From contig JADJCG010000001.1 of the NCBI GenBank assembly GCA_016703335.1, positions 310,001-374,000 on the forward strand: a stretch of 64,000 bases of DNA, in the 5' to 3' direction. How positions within the stretch are numbered: position 1 is the stretch's first letter; the number at the start of each line of letters is the position of its first letter. A program made the position numbers and the translations under genes. The notes below the pieces were generated by a model. That model was not told the origin of the DNA and made no database searches. It saw only the letters and a list, made by a program, of their open reading frames with translations. The DNA comes from Caulobacteraceae bacterium. Lineage in GTDB: Bacteria > Pseudomonadota > Alphaproteobacteria > Caulobacterales > Aquidulcibacteraceae. Positions 27,341 to 36,933 of this stretch are shown one piece after another.

Positions 27341-28353
27341 CGCAGCGCCGACAGCGCCTTGATCATCGCGTTGATATCCGCTTCGCTTTGATTCCAGGAA
27401 ACCACCAGACGCGCTTCGCCAGATTGCCCATTGCCCCAATCGTAGAACTCGGCCCCTGCGGCGCGCAGTTTCGCAAGCGCTTCAGGACCTGGCTTAATGA
27501 AGAGCTGGTTCGACTCCACCGGATGCGACAGGAACGGCAACGCCGCCTCGCCCAAACGCGCCGCCATGGCGTTCGATTGGCGGGCAAGCTTGAGCCAAAG
27601 ATCATTGTCCAAATAAGCCAAGAGCTGCGCAGCCACGAAACGACCCTTCGAGAAGAGATGCCCGCTGCGCTTGCGGCGGCGTCCGATCTCTTCGGCGCGC
27701 GCTGGATCGAAGCAAACGATCGCCTCCGCAGCGATTGCGCCATTTTTGGTTGCACCAAACGACAGCAGATCCACACCAGCCCGCCAGGTGATGTCAGCAG
27801 GCTTGCAGCCGAGAGCGGCGACGGCGTTGCCAAAGCGCGCGCCGTCCATGTGGAGGCCAAGCCCAGCACGTTTCGCGATTTTGCCAAGCGCTGCCAGTTC
27901 GTCTGGCTTGTAAACCGCGCCGCGCTCCGTGGTTTGAGACACCGAGATGGCGGACGGCATTACTGAGTGGATGCCACGTTCATTGCGGGCAATGCCCTCT
28001 TCCAGTGTTGCGGGCGTCAGTTTGGCCGCATCTCCATCGATGAGCACCAACTTCGCGCCGCCTGAGTAGAATTCCGCCGCGCCGCATTCATCGCACTCAA
28101 TGTGCGCTTCGCGGTGACACAGCACAGCGCCCCACGGCGGCGTGAGACTTGCCACACAAATCGCATTCGCCGCCGTGCCGCTCGCGACTGTGAACACCCG
28201 CACATCGCGCTCGAACACGTCGCTGAATGTCTCATTCAAACGCTTCGACCACTGATCTTCGCCGTACGCAGGCGCTGCGCTTTCATTTACCGATGTTAGC
28301 GCCGCGATAATCTCTGGCGCAGCTGGCGCGGTGTTGTCAGAGCGAAAGTTCAT
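27337..28353 (-). CDS. ltaE: low-specificity L-threonine aldolase
   Basis: 338 residues. It cleaves threonine to glycine and acetaldehyde with PLP. Seen are the N-terminal MNFRSDNTAPAAPEI, ASGTAANAICVASL (phosphate loop), HREAHIECDECGAAEF, GLHMDGARFGNAVAAL (cofactor Asp) and the PLP Lys in LLSFGATKNGAIAAE. Length normal. The relation to beta-eliminating lyases leaves some uncertainty in substrate. Divergent from the hybrid kinase; stop overlaps the glycosyltransferase by four bases. Confidence 0.92.
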   Translation of the reverse strand: MNFRSDNTAPAAPEIIAALTSVNESAAPAYGEDQWSKRLNETFSDVFERDVRVFTVASGTAANAICVASLTPPWGAVLCHREAHIECDECGAAEFYSGGAKLVLIDGDAAKLTPATLEEGIARNERGIHSVMPSAISVSQTTERGAVYKPDELAALGKIAKRAGLGLHMDGARFGNAVAALGCKPADITWRAGVDLLSFGATKNGAIAAEAIVCFDPARAEEIGRRRKRSGHLFSKGRFVAAQLLAYLDNDLWLKLARQSNAMAARLGEAALPFLSHPVESNQLFIKPGPEALAKLRAAGAEFYDWGNGQSGEARLVVSWNQSEADINAMIKALSALR

Positions 28354-28512
28354 GACCTCTTACCTTCAAGCGCGGCGTGCTAGTTTTCGTTCACGCCTCA
28401 TCCACACATCGCGCAATCTTCGTTTCAAAACAGCACGAAATACAGCTCTTACGAACGCTTGCTTTACAGAGCTGCGATAGCGTTACCAGGAAATTATCCA
28501 TCGGGGTGGGCG

Positions 28513-30820
28513 GTGCAATACTTCATCAACTATGCGGCGCTCGAGCGTGTCGCAGCTGAAGTCTTCTCGGGCGCGCGCGCGCGATACTATCTCTATGGCA
28601 TGATCGCGCTCGCGGTCACGAGTGTCGCTGGCGCCGCGCTTGCCACGATATGGCTGGGTCTCGCACTGCTCGTCGACACCACGCGCAACACGCTTTCGAA
28701 GCAATTCAAGCAGCTTTCCGCAACGCAAGCCGCCGCTGCGGCGTTGGCGCTCGATGTAGCAACAGCCGCTAGTCTTGCGGTGGCGCCGGCGATCGCCTGG
28801 TATTCCGGTGCGGCCATGGGCGGCGCCATTTGCGCGACGCTGCTCGTCGCACTGGCGACTGATACGGCATTCAACGCCAAGCGCGGACGCATTCACGCGC
28901 TGATCGCGTGCACGCCCTACGCACTGCTTGGCCTCACAGTATTACTGCAGAGCGGCAATCTCGCTGCGTTCGCCGCGGTTATCATGGCCGGCGGGTCGAT
29001 CTCATATGTGTTTGCCCGCGCTCTTCATCAAACCAACAGCGCCGCTCATGCGCGCATGCAGGACGCCGAGTGGGTGCGCCAGCTCAATATGAGCTTCGGT
29101 GAAACTGCCTCGGCCGGTTGGGAAATCGACTTCGAGCGCGGTCGCATCTCAGGCGCGCAACGACTCGGCGCAATGATCGGCCGCCCGATCGCGTACTCCG
29201 ACATCGTCGAGCGCGCCTTCTTTGCGCCGAGCCAAGATCGCGCGTTGGTAAATGCTGCCTTCACACCGGCGCCAGGGGCCGTGCGCCGCATAGCGCTTGA
29301 GCACGATATAATGCGCGCCGACGGGACCTCCGTTCGTGTTCGGCATCAGGGTTTTGTACGCACCACGCCGGACGGCATTCCGGTGCGCGTGACGTGCGTG
29401 ACGCGCATTGCCAACGCAATCTCCGGCGCCATCGCCCCCGCTGTCATCGCGGACGCTCAGCACGCGCTCAATCAGCAGGCCGAAGCGTTGCGCACGCTCA
29501 ACAATGAGCTCTCTGCCACGGCTGCCGTGGATATCGGCGAGACCACCGCGTCCCTCGCACAAATGCTGCGCGTGCTTGTCGATCGCGGGCGCCGCATTGG
29601 AACGCGGAGTAGATGACCTCGCGCACGCACGCCATGAGGCGGACGCCGCCAATCTAGCAAAATCGCAATTCCTTGCGAACATGAGCCACGAACTGCGTAC
29701 GCCGCTGAACGCTATCATCGGCTATGCGGAAATGTTGCAGGAAGACGCCGAAGACAACGGCGACGACCGCACCGTGCAGGATCTCAATCGTATCCTTACG
29801 GCCGCGAAGCACCTGCTCTCGCTCATCGGCGAGATTCTCGACCTCTCCAAGATTGAAGCCGGACGCATGGAAGCGATCCCGGCCAAGTTCGATCCGATGG
29901 AGATGCTGGAAGATCTGATCGAAACGGTGCGGCCAATCGCGACCGGCAACGGCAACGAGATCACGATCTCCGGCACGCCATTCGGCGGCGACGTGAACAC
30001 CGACTCGATGAAACTGCGTCAGTGCGTGCTTAACCTGCTCTCGAACGCAGCCAAGTTCACAAAGAACGGCGCGATCGACGTCACCTTTGATCGCAAGCTC
30101 TATAACGGCGTCGAACAGGTCTTCATCACGGTCCGCGACACCGGCATTGGCATGTCGAAAGAGCACGTCTCACGACTCTTCCAGCCGTTTGTGCAAGCCG
30201 ATCCCTCCATCACGCAACAATATGGCGGCACTGGCCTTGGCCTCACCATCACGCGCCGCCTGTCGCAACTGCTCGGCGGCAATGTGACTGTAAAGAGCGC
30301 ACTCGGCGAAGGCTCAGCCTTCACGCTGCATGTGCCCGTCGATTTCGGCGATGCCGCCGCGGCGCTGGGCGCAGCAGCGAAGGTCGACGAGGTTCAAGGC
30401 CACGAAGACGCACCGCTCGTCATCGTCATTGAAGATGAGGCGGACGCCCGCGAACTCGCGGCTCGCGCCCTCACCCGCGCAGGCTTTGCGGTACAAGGCG
30501 TTGGCGGCGGCGAAGCGGGCTTGGCGCTTGCGCGCGCGAAATCACCGGCTCTGGTGCTGCTCGACATCTTCCTGCCGGATCGCTCCGGCTGGCGCGTGTT
30601 GCAAAGCTTGAAGCATGACCCGAAGACGCAAGACATTCCTGTCGTCGTGCTTTCGGTGAACGAAGATCGCGCGCACGCTCTCGCGCTCGGCGCTGCCGAG
30701 CACATCGTGAAACCCGCCGATCGTGACATGCTCGCAGCGACCGTGATGCGTTACGCGCGCAAGCGACCGTCCCCGTTGGCGGCGACGGCCTCATCTGTAG
30801 CGCAAAAAGCCGCCGGCTAG
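28513..30820 (+). CDS. hybrid sensor histidine kinase with receiver domain (one frameshift)
   Basis: From a GTG at 28513 (an upstream start is possible): four to six membrane helices (about residues 30-180), a PAS-like sensor segment (SAGWEIDFERGRISGAQRLG), then, after a frame break near 29590, the linker RHEADAANLAKSQFLANM. The HisKA box MSHELRTPLNAIIGYAEML, the ATPase boxes (LSNAAKFTKNGA, VRDTGIGMSKEH, GGTGLGLTI) and a C-terminal receiver with the phospho-Asp in ALVLLDIFLPDRSG follow. It autophosphorylates and can pass phosphate to its own receiver. The layout recalls DivJ/PleC-type kinases, but no identity is claimed. The stop shares CTAG with the convergent peptidase. Confidence 0.9.
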
Positions 30821-32244
30821 TTTTGCGCGTGCGCGGCAAGCACCCGCGCAACCGTTTCCGTCACGCGTTTGCCCGTCGGGATGTGCAGAAACTCGTTCGG
30901 ACCATGCGCGTTCGAGTGCGGACCAAGCACGCCCGTCACCACAAATTGCGCCTCCGGGAATTTCTCGCCGAGCATGCCCATGAACGGGATCGAGCCGCCC
31001 TCGCCCATCATGGCCATCGGCTGGCCCCACGCTGCGTGCGATGCATCCTCCAGCGCTGACTCAAGCCACGGCGCAGTCGCCGGCGCATTCCAGCCGGAGC
31101 CTTCCTTCTCGCCTTCGTAGCTCACGTGCGCGCCGTACGGCGGATCGCGCTCTAGAATTTGCTTCAACGTCGCGCTCGCCTTCTTCGCATCCGCCGTCGG
31201 CGGCACGCGCAGCGAGAGCTTCAGCTCCGTGAATGGCCGCAGCACGTTGCCGGCATCGCGCGGCGCGGGCGCGCCTGCAAAGCCGGTGACGGAGAGCGCC
31301 GGTCGCCACGTGCGATTGAGCACCAGCTGATCCCCTTCCGTGCCTGCAGGCTTCATCCCGTCCACAAACGGAAACTTCGAATAGACTTCATCGCCCAGAG
31401 CCTGCGCCGCGACCTTCGCTTGCCGCTGGCGATCGGCAGGCACTTCGGCATTGAAGTCTGCGCCGGTAATTTTGCCGGTTTCGATGTCCTCGAACCGCGC
31501 CAGCAATTGGCGCGCGATCCGGAAGCTCGACGGCACGATCCCTGAAGCGTCGCCCGAGTGAACGCCTTCGTCGAGAACATCGACGCGCAACGTGCCGCCG
31601 ACCATACCGCGCAGCGACGTCGTCAGCCACAGTCGGTCGTAGTCGCCGCAGCCGCTGTCCAAGCATACGACCAACGAGACCTTGCCGATGCGCTCGGCCA
31701 GTGCGTCCATATAGAACGGCAGATCCGGTGAGCCGCTCTCTTCGCTCGCTTCGATTACAATGACGGCGCGCTTGTGCGGAACGTTCTGCGCCTTCAGCGC
31801 CAGCAGCGCCGACAGCGCGCCGAACATCGCATAGCCGTCGTCGGCGCCACCTCGACCGTAGAGCTTGTCGCCTTCTAGCACCGGAACCCACGGCCCTTTG
31901 CCTTCAGCCCAACCAGTCATCTCCGGCTGCTTGTCGAGGTGCCCATAGAGCATGACCGTGTCGGCGCTCTTGGTTGCGCCCGGCACGTCGATGAAAATCA
32001 GCGGCGTGCGCCCCGGCAAACGCTCAACCGAAAGTGTCGCGCCCGGCAGATCAGGCAACTTCTTGTTCGCCCAAGCGACAAAAAGCTCGACCGCCCTTTC
32101 CATATGCCCGTTCTTTTCCCAATCCGGGTCGAACGACGCAGATTTGTTCGGAATGGCGATATAGGTCGTGAGCGTCGGCACGACCTCGTCGTTCCAGATC
32201 TCATCCACGAACTTGCGCAACTGCGCCTGTGCGATCTCGGTCAT
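30817..32244 (-). CDS. M20 family metallopeptidase
   Basis: 475 residues. Zinc-binding motifs of the M20 di-zinc fold: VMLYGHLDKQPEM (His and Asp), YGRGGADDGYAMF (bridging Asp), VIEASEESGSPD (catalytic Glu and ligand) and the last His in GVLGPHSNAHGPNEFLH. A dimerisation domain starts near VGGTLRVDVLDEGVHSG. It probably cleaves dipeptides or acyl-amino acids in the cytoplasm (no signal peptide). Complete frame. It ends on the kinase stop and its start faces the tRNA-Gly repeat about 100 bases away. Confidence 0.92.
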   Translation of the reverse strand: MTEIAQAQLRKFVDEIWNDEVVPTLTTYIAIPNKSASFDPDWEKNGHMERAVELFVAWANKKLPDLPGATLSVERLPGRTPLIFIDVPGATKSADTVMLYGHLDKQPEMTGWAEGKGPWVPVLEGDKLYGRGGADDGYAMFGALSALLALKAQNVPHKRAVIVIEASEESGSPDLPFYMDALAERIGKVSLVVCLDSGCGDYDRLWLTTSLRGMVGGTLRVDVLDEGVHSGDASGIVPSSFRIARQLLARFEDIETGKITGADFNAEVPADRQRQAKVAAQALGDEVYSKFPFVDGMKPAGTEGDQLVLNRTWRPALSVTGFAGAPAPRDAGNVLRPFTELKLSLRVPPTADAKKASATLKQILERDPPYGAHVSYEGEKEGSGWNAPATAPWLESALEDASHAAWGQPMAMMGEGGSIPFMGMLGEKFPEAQFVVTGVLGPHSNAHGPNEFLHIPTGKRVTETVARVLAAHAQN

Positions 32245-32343
32245 GTCAGCGGGGCTCCTTTAGGCACTATCTAAGCCAACCTCGCCCCCACTTCCACGTC
32301 CGCTTGCGGCGCGCTGGCGCTCTAGCGTATGCATCGCGCGTTC

Positions 32344-32380
32344 GCGGGCGTAGTTCAGAGGTAGAACGTCAGCTTCCCAA
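32344..32380 (+). repeat. truncated tRNA-Gly copy, left attachment site
   Basis: Identical to the first 37 bases of the tRNA at 39495: acceptor strand GCGGGCG, the D arm and the anticodon arm as far as TTCCCAA. After that the sequence diverges, so no tRNA can form here. It marks the left end of the island. Confidence 0.88.
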
Positions 32381-32528
32381 ATACGCAAATACTCTGCCTT
32401 TTCAGAGTGGTTTGCGGAAAACGTGTTCCAAGCATTCGTTAGGCCACGCTACTGGACGTAAACTTGCACTTCGCTCCAAGCGGCACTGGCGAGATGCGAA
32501 CACCAGACGCCAACCTGATGTTTGCTTT

Positions 32529-33108
32529 TCATGCATCGAACACAGAGAGCGCCGCCATCCCAGCGACCACCGCCAGCACTGCCAAAACTTGCAAGATGAA
32601 GACCGCGCGAAGGTCGTGATCGAAGGTCTTGTTGGCCCGTGCTCGCGCCATGTAGGACGCTGGCTCTCTGCGGAGCATTCTTCGGCGTCGCCACCACGCA
32701 GCTTTCCGTGTGCCTGGATAGAGCGCTGGTTGGAAATGGACAACAACGGGCCGTGACCACAACAGCACCGCCACCAGCGGCCACGCTAGGCTGCTTACGA
32801 CCGCTCCTAGGATGCGCGGTAGCGGTGCGCCAACGAAGGGATCAAGCAGCGGGTCCGCATGGACATCGCCTTCCTTCAGCCTCCTTGAGTTCGGGCGTCA
32901 TCTCGAAAGGCAACCAACCGAACAAAAGCTCCACAACGGGATAGAAGATTGTTCGATACGCCGCTGTGATAGCTTCGAGCAGAGCACCGGATGGCAGCGA
33001 GAAGGTGCGGACGCCGAACTCAAACAACGCAACAGCGGAAATGAGAATGCCGATGCTGACCCAAGCGTTGCGAAAGGCCGCGTGAAAGTCTTTGGCCAAA
33101 GCCCACAT
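32529..33108 (-). CDS. island membrane protein A (one frameshift)
   Basis: The first part, from the ATG at 33108, reads MWALAKDFHAAFRNAWV with two hydrophobic helices (SIGILISAVALFEFGV and TIFYPVVELLFGWLPF). The frame breaks near 32870 and resumes with GDVHADPLLDPFVGAPL, a third hydrophobic helix (SSLAWPLVAVLLWSRPVVV), an Arg-rich loop and a C-terminal helix (FILQVLAVLAVVAGMAALSV). Together about 190 residues. No family recognised. It starts 12 bases after the stop of the membrane protein at 33121, so the two form an operon and may act as one complex. Confidence 0.6.
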
Positions 33109-33120
33109 ACGCGATTCCCG

Positions 33121-33918
33121 CTACTGCGTTGCCGATGCATCCGGCGTTTGAGCGCTTCCGTTGGGCTGCGCATTCCCTTGGATTGCCGGAACGCCAGCTT
33201 CCGCATCGAGCGGCGACACAAACTCTTGCAACTCTTTTAGCGCATCGTTGACGGCCTTGAGTTGCTCGAACGTGGGAACGGTGCCCCGCGAAGCGGCCCA
33301 CTTGGCGTCAGAGATGATACGGAAATCCGAGCACCAATCCCCAAGCGCCTTCGATTCCTTCACTCGGTCCCACCAAGGTGTCGAGCGATACTTTCCACCG
33401 GCGCTAACCCATTGTCGTGTTCGACCATGAAGCTTGTTGAGCGCATCCGTCAGTTTCGACTCTACCGAATGCCATGCGTTCTCCACGAACGCCTTCTTCT
33501 GTTCGTCGTCCAGGTCTGTGAAAACCCCTTCGCTGGCGAAATAGCCAAGCGACATTTGCTGGTAGCGGCTAATGCTTGAGAACTGACGCCGGGATTCCGA
33601 CGCACTCTCTTCAAGCTGGCGTTTGATGCCGTCGTAAGTTTCCTGTGCTTTGTCGGCGGCTTCCTCTAAAGATTTCAGTTGGCCGCCAAACAGCAAGGGG
33701 ACAAGCAGCGAACCCCACGCTACGGCCAAGAAGAAGATTAGCTGCGAGATGATCGAGGCTTGAGCATCCGTCATCGCGTTCCAGTATGGCAGCAACCAGC
33801 CGGTAACAAAGAACCCGTGGATCGCAAGCGCTCCTAACGCCGCCGTGAGCACGCCCAGAAGAACCACCGCAACAATCATGACGGCGGAAGAGCGACGATT
33901 CGATTTGGCTTCAGCCAT
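33121..33918 (-). CDS. island membrane protein B with coiled coil
   Basis: 265 residues from the ATG at 33918 (MAEAKSNRRSSAVMI). Two transmembrane helices (VMIVAVVLLGVLTAALGALA and IISQLIFFLAVAWGSLLVPL) are followed by a coiled coil (QLKSLEEAADKAQETYDGIK and on to about residue 125) and a soluble domain rich in Trp (GRTRQWVSAGGKYRSTPWWD). Earlier in-frame sequence lacks a better start. Likely inner-membrane protein with a cytoplasmic domain. I do not recognise it; the paired membrane gene downstream suggests a shared role. Confidence 0.7.
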   Translation of the reverse strand: MAEAKSNRRSSAVMIVAVVLLGVLTAALGALAIHGFFVTGWLLPYWNAMTDAQASIISQLIFFLAVAWGSLLVPLLFGGQLKSLEEAADKAQETYDGIKRQLEESASESRRQFSSISRYQQMSLGYFASEGVFTDLDDEQKKAFVENAWHSVESKLTDALNKLHGRTRQWVSAGGKYRSTPWWDRVKESKALGDWCSDFRIISDAKWAASRGTVPTFEQLKAVNDALKELQEFVSPLDAEAGVPAIQGNAQPNGSAQTPDASATQ

Positions 33919-34065
33919 CTTAACCCCCAAAGGTTGCCCACAATCAGCACCCAATCGCACGAAGCGCAACCCGCAAAGCGAGGAACGCGGCCAAGGACGA
34001 AAGCGAGGTTTGGCTGCGTCGCTAACTGCCCAAGGCCATCGACATCTAACGCCATGCGTTTGACG

Positions 34066-34882
34066 TCACGGTTTGGAGTCTGATGGCTTGGACGGTCCGG
34101 GTAGCTTCGAGGCAAGCTCATCAGCCATGATCCAGCACGCGAAGGCTATTTCGCCGAATTCTTCGGCGTTGACCGTAATTCTCTCACCAACGGCAAAACT
34201 GCGCTCTCGCGCAATGGCACGAAATGAGATTTCTTCGCCTGCCTCGACCGCAAATGGCGGAGTTATCTCGATCTCTTGGCCTTCGCGCTCGACATAGATT
34301 TGAACACGGGGAAACGATAGCGTTAGCGTGGAGGCATTGGGATCGGTGTCTTTGTCTTGAACGATGACGCCGCCGCGATGCTCTAAGCAGTTTCGAGCTT
34401 TGTTCAGAGAGGAATTCCTTCTCCCAATGCAACGGCTCTGAGAGCGTTGTGTTCAGTGCGTCAACCAAGTCGGGGAAGTTCTGCTTGTTCGCTTTCGCCT
34501 TTGCGTCGCTCAACTGCGCTTTGAACTCGGCACCAGTAACCTTGGTCCCCTGAAGCTTCGATAGGCAACGAAGACATACGCCTCTTCCATTGACGCTCAG
34601 CCCCTTCGCCAATTCATGAAAGCCTCTCGCGAGTAGCCAAGTCTCGTAAGCTTTGCGGCGATGCTGTGCGTCAGCCACCCCATCTTCGAGCCTGAACGCC
34701 ATGGCAGGGCCTTTGATCTCGATAGGGCCGGATAGTTCCGCAGATTCTAACGCTCGCAGGCCAATGACGACAGCACCCACCGCAGTTTGCAACGCGAGCA
34801 ACGCCGGGGCCTTCACACCATCCCTATGGAGCGTCGCCTTCAACTGTGTGGGCTGCGGTGGTGAATTATCGCTGGCTGACAT
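34066..34882 (-). CDS. island protein with a HEPN-like RNxxxH motif (one frameshift)
   Basis: The first 190 residues, from the ATG at 34882 (MSASDNSPPQPTQL), are mostly helical (ALLALQTAVGAVVIGLRALE, RKAYETWLLARGFHELAKGL). The frame breaks near 34408 and resumes with LNKARNCLEHRGGVIVQD, where RNCLEH fits the Rx4-6H signature of HEPN ribonucleases, then a beta-rich end (LTLSFPRVQIYVER, ERITVNAEEFGEIAFACW) to a TGA at 34066. Total about 272 residues. HEPN proteins are frequent in defence and toxin systems, but a single motif is weak evidence. It is divergent from the serine recombinase. Confidence 0.6.
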
Positions 34883-35044
34883 CTGATCTCGCCCCGACTG
34901 GCACATAGCAGAAACATTTGGTTTTGCGATGTCGGTTCGAGCCGTGCCCGCACACTCCAGGAAGCCCGGATCGCATGTCAAAACCGTCCCTTGAAACTCC
35001 GACGTGTCGAAACCACTTCAGGCGACCTTTGTCGGAGATCGCCC

Positions 35045-35613
35045 ATGCTGATTGGCTACGCACGAGTCTCGAAAACCACCGGCCAGGACACCGGCCTTCA
35101 AATGGATGCGCTGCGGAAGGCAGGCTGCGAGAAGATTTTCGAGGAAGCCGCTTCCGGCGCACAGCGGGATCGCCCCGAACTCGCCAAGGCATTGCAGTTC
35201 GCACGCGAAGGAGACGTGCTGGTCGTTTGGAAAATGGATCGCCTAGCTAGGTCACTCCGCCAACTCATCGAGACAGTCGAAGCGCTGGCCGAACGCGGCA
35301 TCGGCTTTCAGAGCGTTACCGAAAAATCGACACGACGAGTCCGAGTGGCAGATTGTTCTTTCACGTCATCGGAGCGATGGCCGAATTCGAGAGGGGCGTT
35401 CTAAAGGAACGGGTCGCGGCAGGCTTGGCCCATGCTCGCAGCCAGGGGCGTTTGGGTGGGCGTCCCCGCAAGATGAGCGCTTTGGATGTCGCAAAGGCGA
35501 AAGCCATGCTGGCTGCGCCGGGAATCACCGTGGAAGGCGTTGCCGCCACTTTGGGCGTGTCACCTTCGACGCTCTACAGATCGATCCCTGGCGGAAGGCA
35601 GGCGCTCGTATAG
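35045..35613 (+). CDS. serine recombinase, resolvase/invertase type (one frameshift)
   Basis: Starts MLIGYARVSKTTGQDTGLQ with the catalytic Ser in YARVS; then ALRKAGCEKIFEEAASGAQR and LVVWKMDRLARSLRQLI. The frame breaks at 35321-35327, where one A is missing from an A run (expected EKIDTTSPSGRLFF). It resumes with FHVIGAMAEFERGVLKERV and a C-terminal HTH (ALDVAKAKAMLAAPGI, GVSPSTLYRSIPGG). About 190 residues, the size of Tn3-type resolvases and Gin/Hin invertases. It may resolve or invert DNA within the island. Confidence 0.88.
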
Positions 35614-35691
35614 AAGGGTCCGGTGGAAGACGCCTATCCGTGGCCCATAGCCCGCCTCCACAGTTTTTGTTCGGCCACCAAGCGTGACGCC

Positions 35692-35987
35692 ATGATTTTC
35701 GATCTGACATGGCCAACGCTCATCGCGGTCACAGTGATGGCAGTGCTGACCTACCTAGCGCCAAGATTTAGCACAGCCGTTGTTTTAACTGCCGCCTCGA
35801 TTCCGTTTGCCTTTTTCCAAATCGTGGGCTTGGGACTTGGGCACTGTTGGCCCAGCGAGACGGTGGTTGCCCAACAGTCGATGATGTCAGGCTTGCGATG
35901 CTCTGCGTTGCGTGCGCCGCGCTGTTGTCTAATGCCTTGATGTGGCTGTTCGTCGTGACTCGGCGTCCCCGCACCGACAAGTCGTAG
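35692..35987 (+). CDS. small island membrane protein (one frameshift)
   Basis: From the ATG at 35692: MIFDLTWPTLIAVTVMAVL, then hydrophobic helices (VVLTAASIPFAFFQIVGLGL) to about 35861, where the frame breaks. It resumes with GGCPTVDDVRLAMLCVACAALL and a last helix ending WLFVVTRRPRTDKS at 35987. About 98 residues, three helices. No family recognised. Follows the serine recombinase on the same strand. Confidence 0.5.
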
Positions 35988-36025
35988 GCCCACTATCGGC
36001 GAACAGCACAGCAAGGATTCGAGGA

Positions 36026-36230
36026 ATGGCAGACGTGCTAAGAGGCTTCGTGAAGTTGCTTGCCGTGGTCATCGCCGCCGCGCCATTTGTATTGACCGGA
36101 TTAATCTCTGTGAGTGGAACGACCAGTCTTGCCGTCGTCGCTCCGAACGGACTTTGGATGTTCGCGGCGGTTTTTGTCGCCGGTCTTGCTCGGCATCGTG
36201 ACATGGCGGCTCGCGGCATTTATCCGCTAA
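36026..36230 (+). CDS. small island membrane protein (one frameshift)
   Basis: ATG at 36026 after AGGATTCGAGGA. MADVLRGFVKLLAVVIAAAP begins the first helix; the second is LWMFAAVFVAGL. The frame breaks near 36195 and then gives GIVTWRLAAFIR and a TAA at 36228. About 68 residues. The 39-base spacing from the previous small membrane gene suggests an operon. Function unknown. Confidence 0.45.
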
Positions 36231-36563
36231 CGACGAAGGGCGGGAGCTTGATCGACCGAACCGCTCGCAGAAATCGGCGTCATGACCGAACTCTGGCCCA
36301 AAGCGGCCAGTCGAGCGGTATCGCGCTTTACGACTATGCCGATCCATATGCGCGCCGGAAATCTGCAATAGGATGGCACCGACGGCAGCGAGCAGAAAGA
36401 AGCAGATGAACGCGGCCATTCCGATCATCAATTTGCGCTGCCAGTCTCCCCTTGTGTCTGGGTCAACACGCCAACGCATGACGTAATAGAACGCCCTGGC
36501 AATGCAGGTGAAGGCACCCACGAAGGCTACCATCGCTATCAGCCAACCTAGCGTCGCCAGCAT
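36069..36563 (-). CDS. island membrane protein, C-terminal half doubtful
   Basis: The first 75 residues from the ATG at 36563 look real: MLATLGWLIAMVAFVGAFTC is a helix, followed by the basic loop RWRVDPDTRGDWQRK and a second helix (GMAAFICFFLLAAVGAILL). Beyond about 36340 the composition turns Arg/Ser/His-rich and lies antisense to the gene at 36026-36230, so the true end is probably near 36334 after an indel. An upstream frame ends in TAA immediately before this ATG, suggesting coupling to another small gene. Confidence 0.45.
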   Translation of the reverse strand: MLATLGWLIAMVAFVGAFTCIARAFYYVMRWRVDPDTRGDWQRKLMIGMAAFICFFLLAAVGAILLQISGAHMDRHSRKARYRSTGRFGPEFGHDADFCERFGRSSSRPSSLADKCREPPCHDAEQDRRQKPPRTSKVRSERRRQDWSFHSQRLIRSIQMARRR

Positions 36564-36933
36564 TTAGTTCTCTTTCCAGCAGTTGTAGCCATCACAGCCA
36601 TACCCGAAAACTATCGAGAGACAGATGGACTTCAAGCCGTAGCCGACTTCACCGAATCTGACCGCGAGAAGATGCGTATGGCTGATCGGTGGGGCCTGTT
36701 CGCATACCTTTACTCCCGTGATCGGTGGAGCGTTGGCTTTAGGAAGCTGTATGACAAGCAAAACTCATCCGTTTCTGGCGATGATGACGGAGACAGAAGT
36801 AGCGCTCTTGCCTTCATCACTGGTATGGCAATACCGCAGGATGAGCGCTCGGGGAGTCGATTTTCGAGGCCGCGAGGGTGGATGACTGATGGCATAACCA
36901 AGGGCAGCCGTCGGCCCGCATCGCAGGGAAGAG
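36564..36933. other. 370 bases of island sequence without a confident gene
   Basis: Weak frames exist on both strands. The only one with positional support is a minus-strand frame ending TAA at 36564, next to the membrane gene start; its last residues are GYGLKSICLSIVFGYGCD. No RNA gene or repeat was recognised. Confidence 0.4.
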
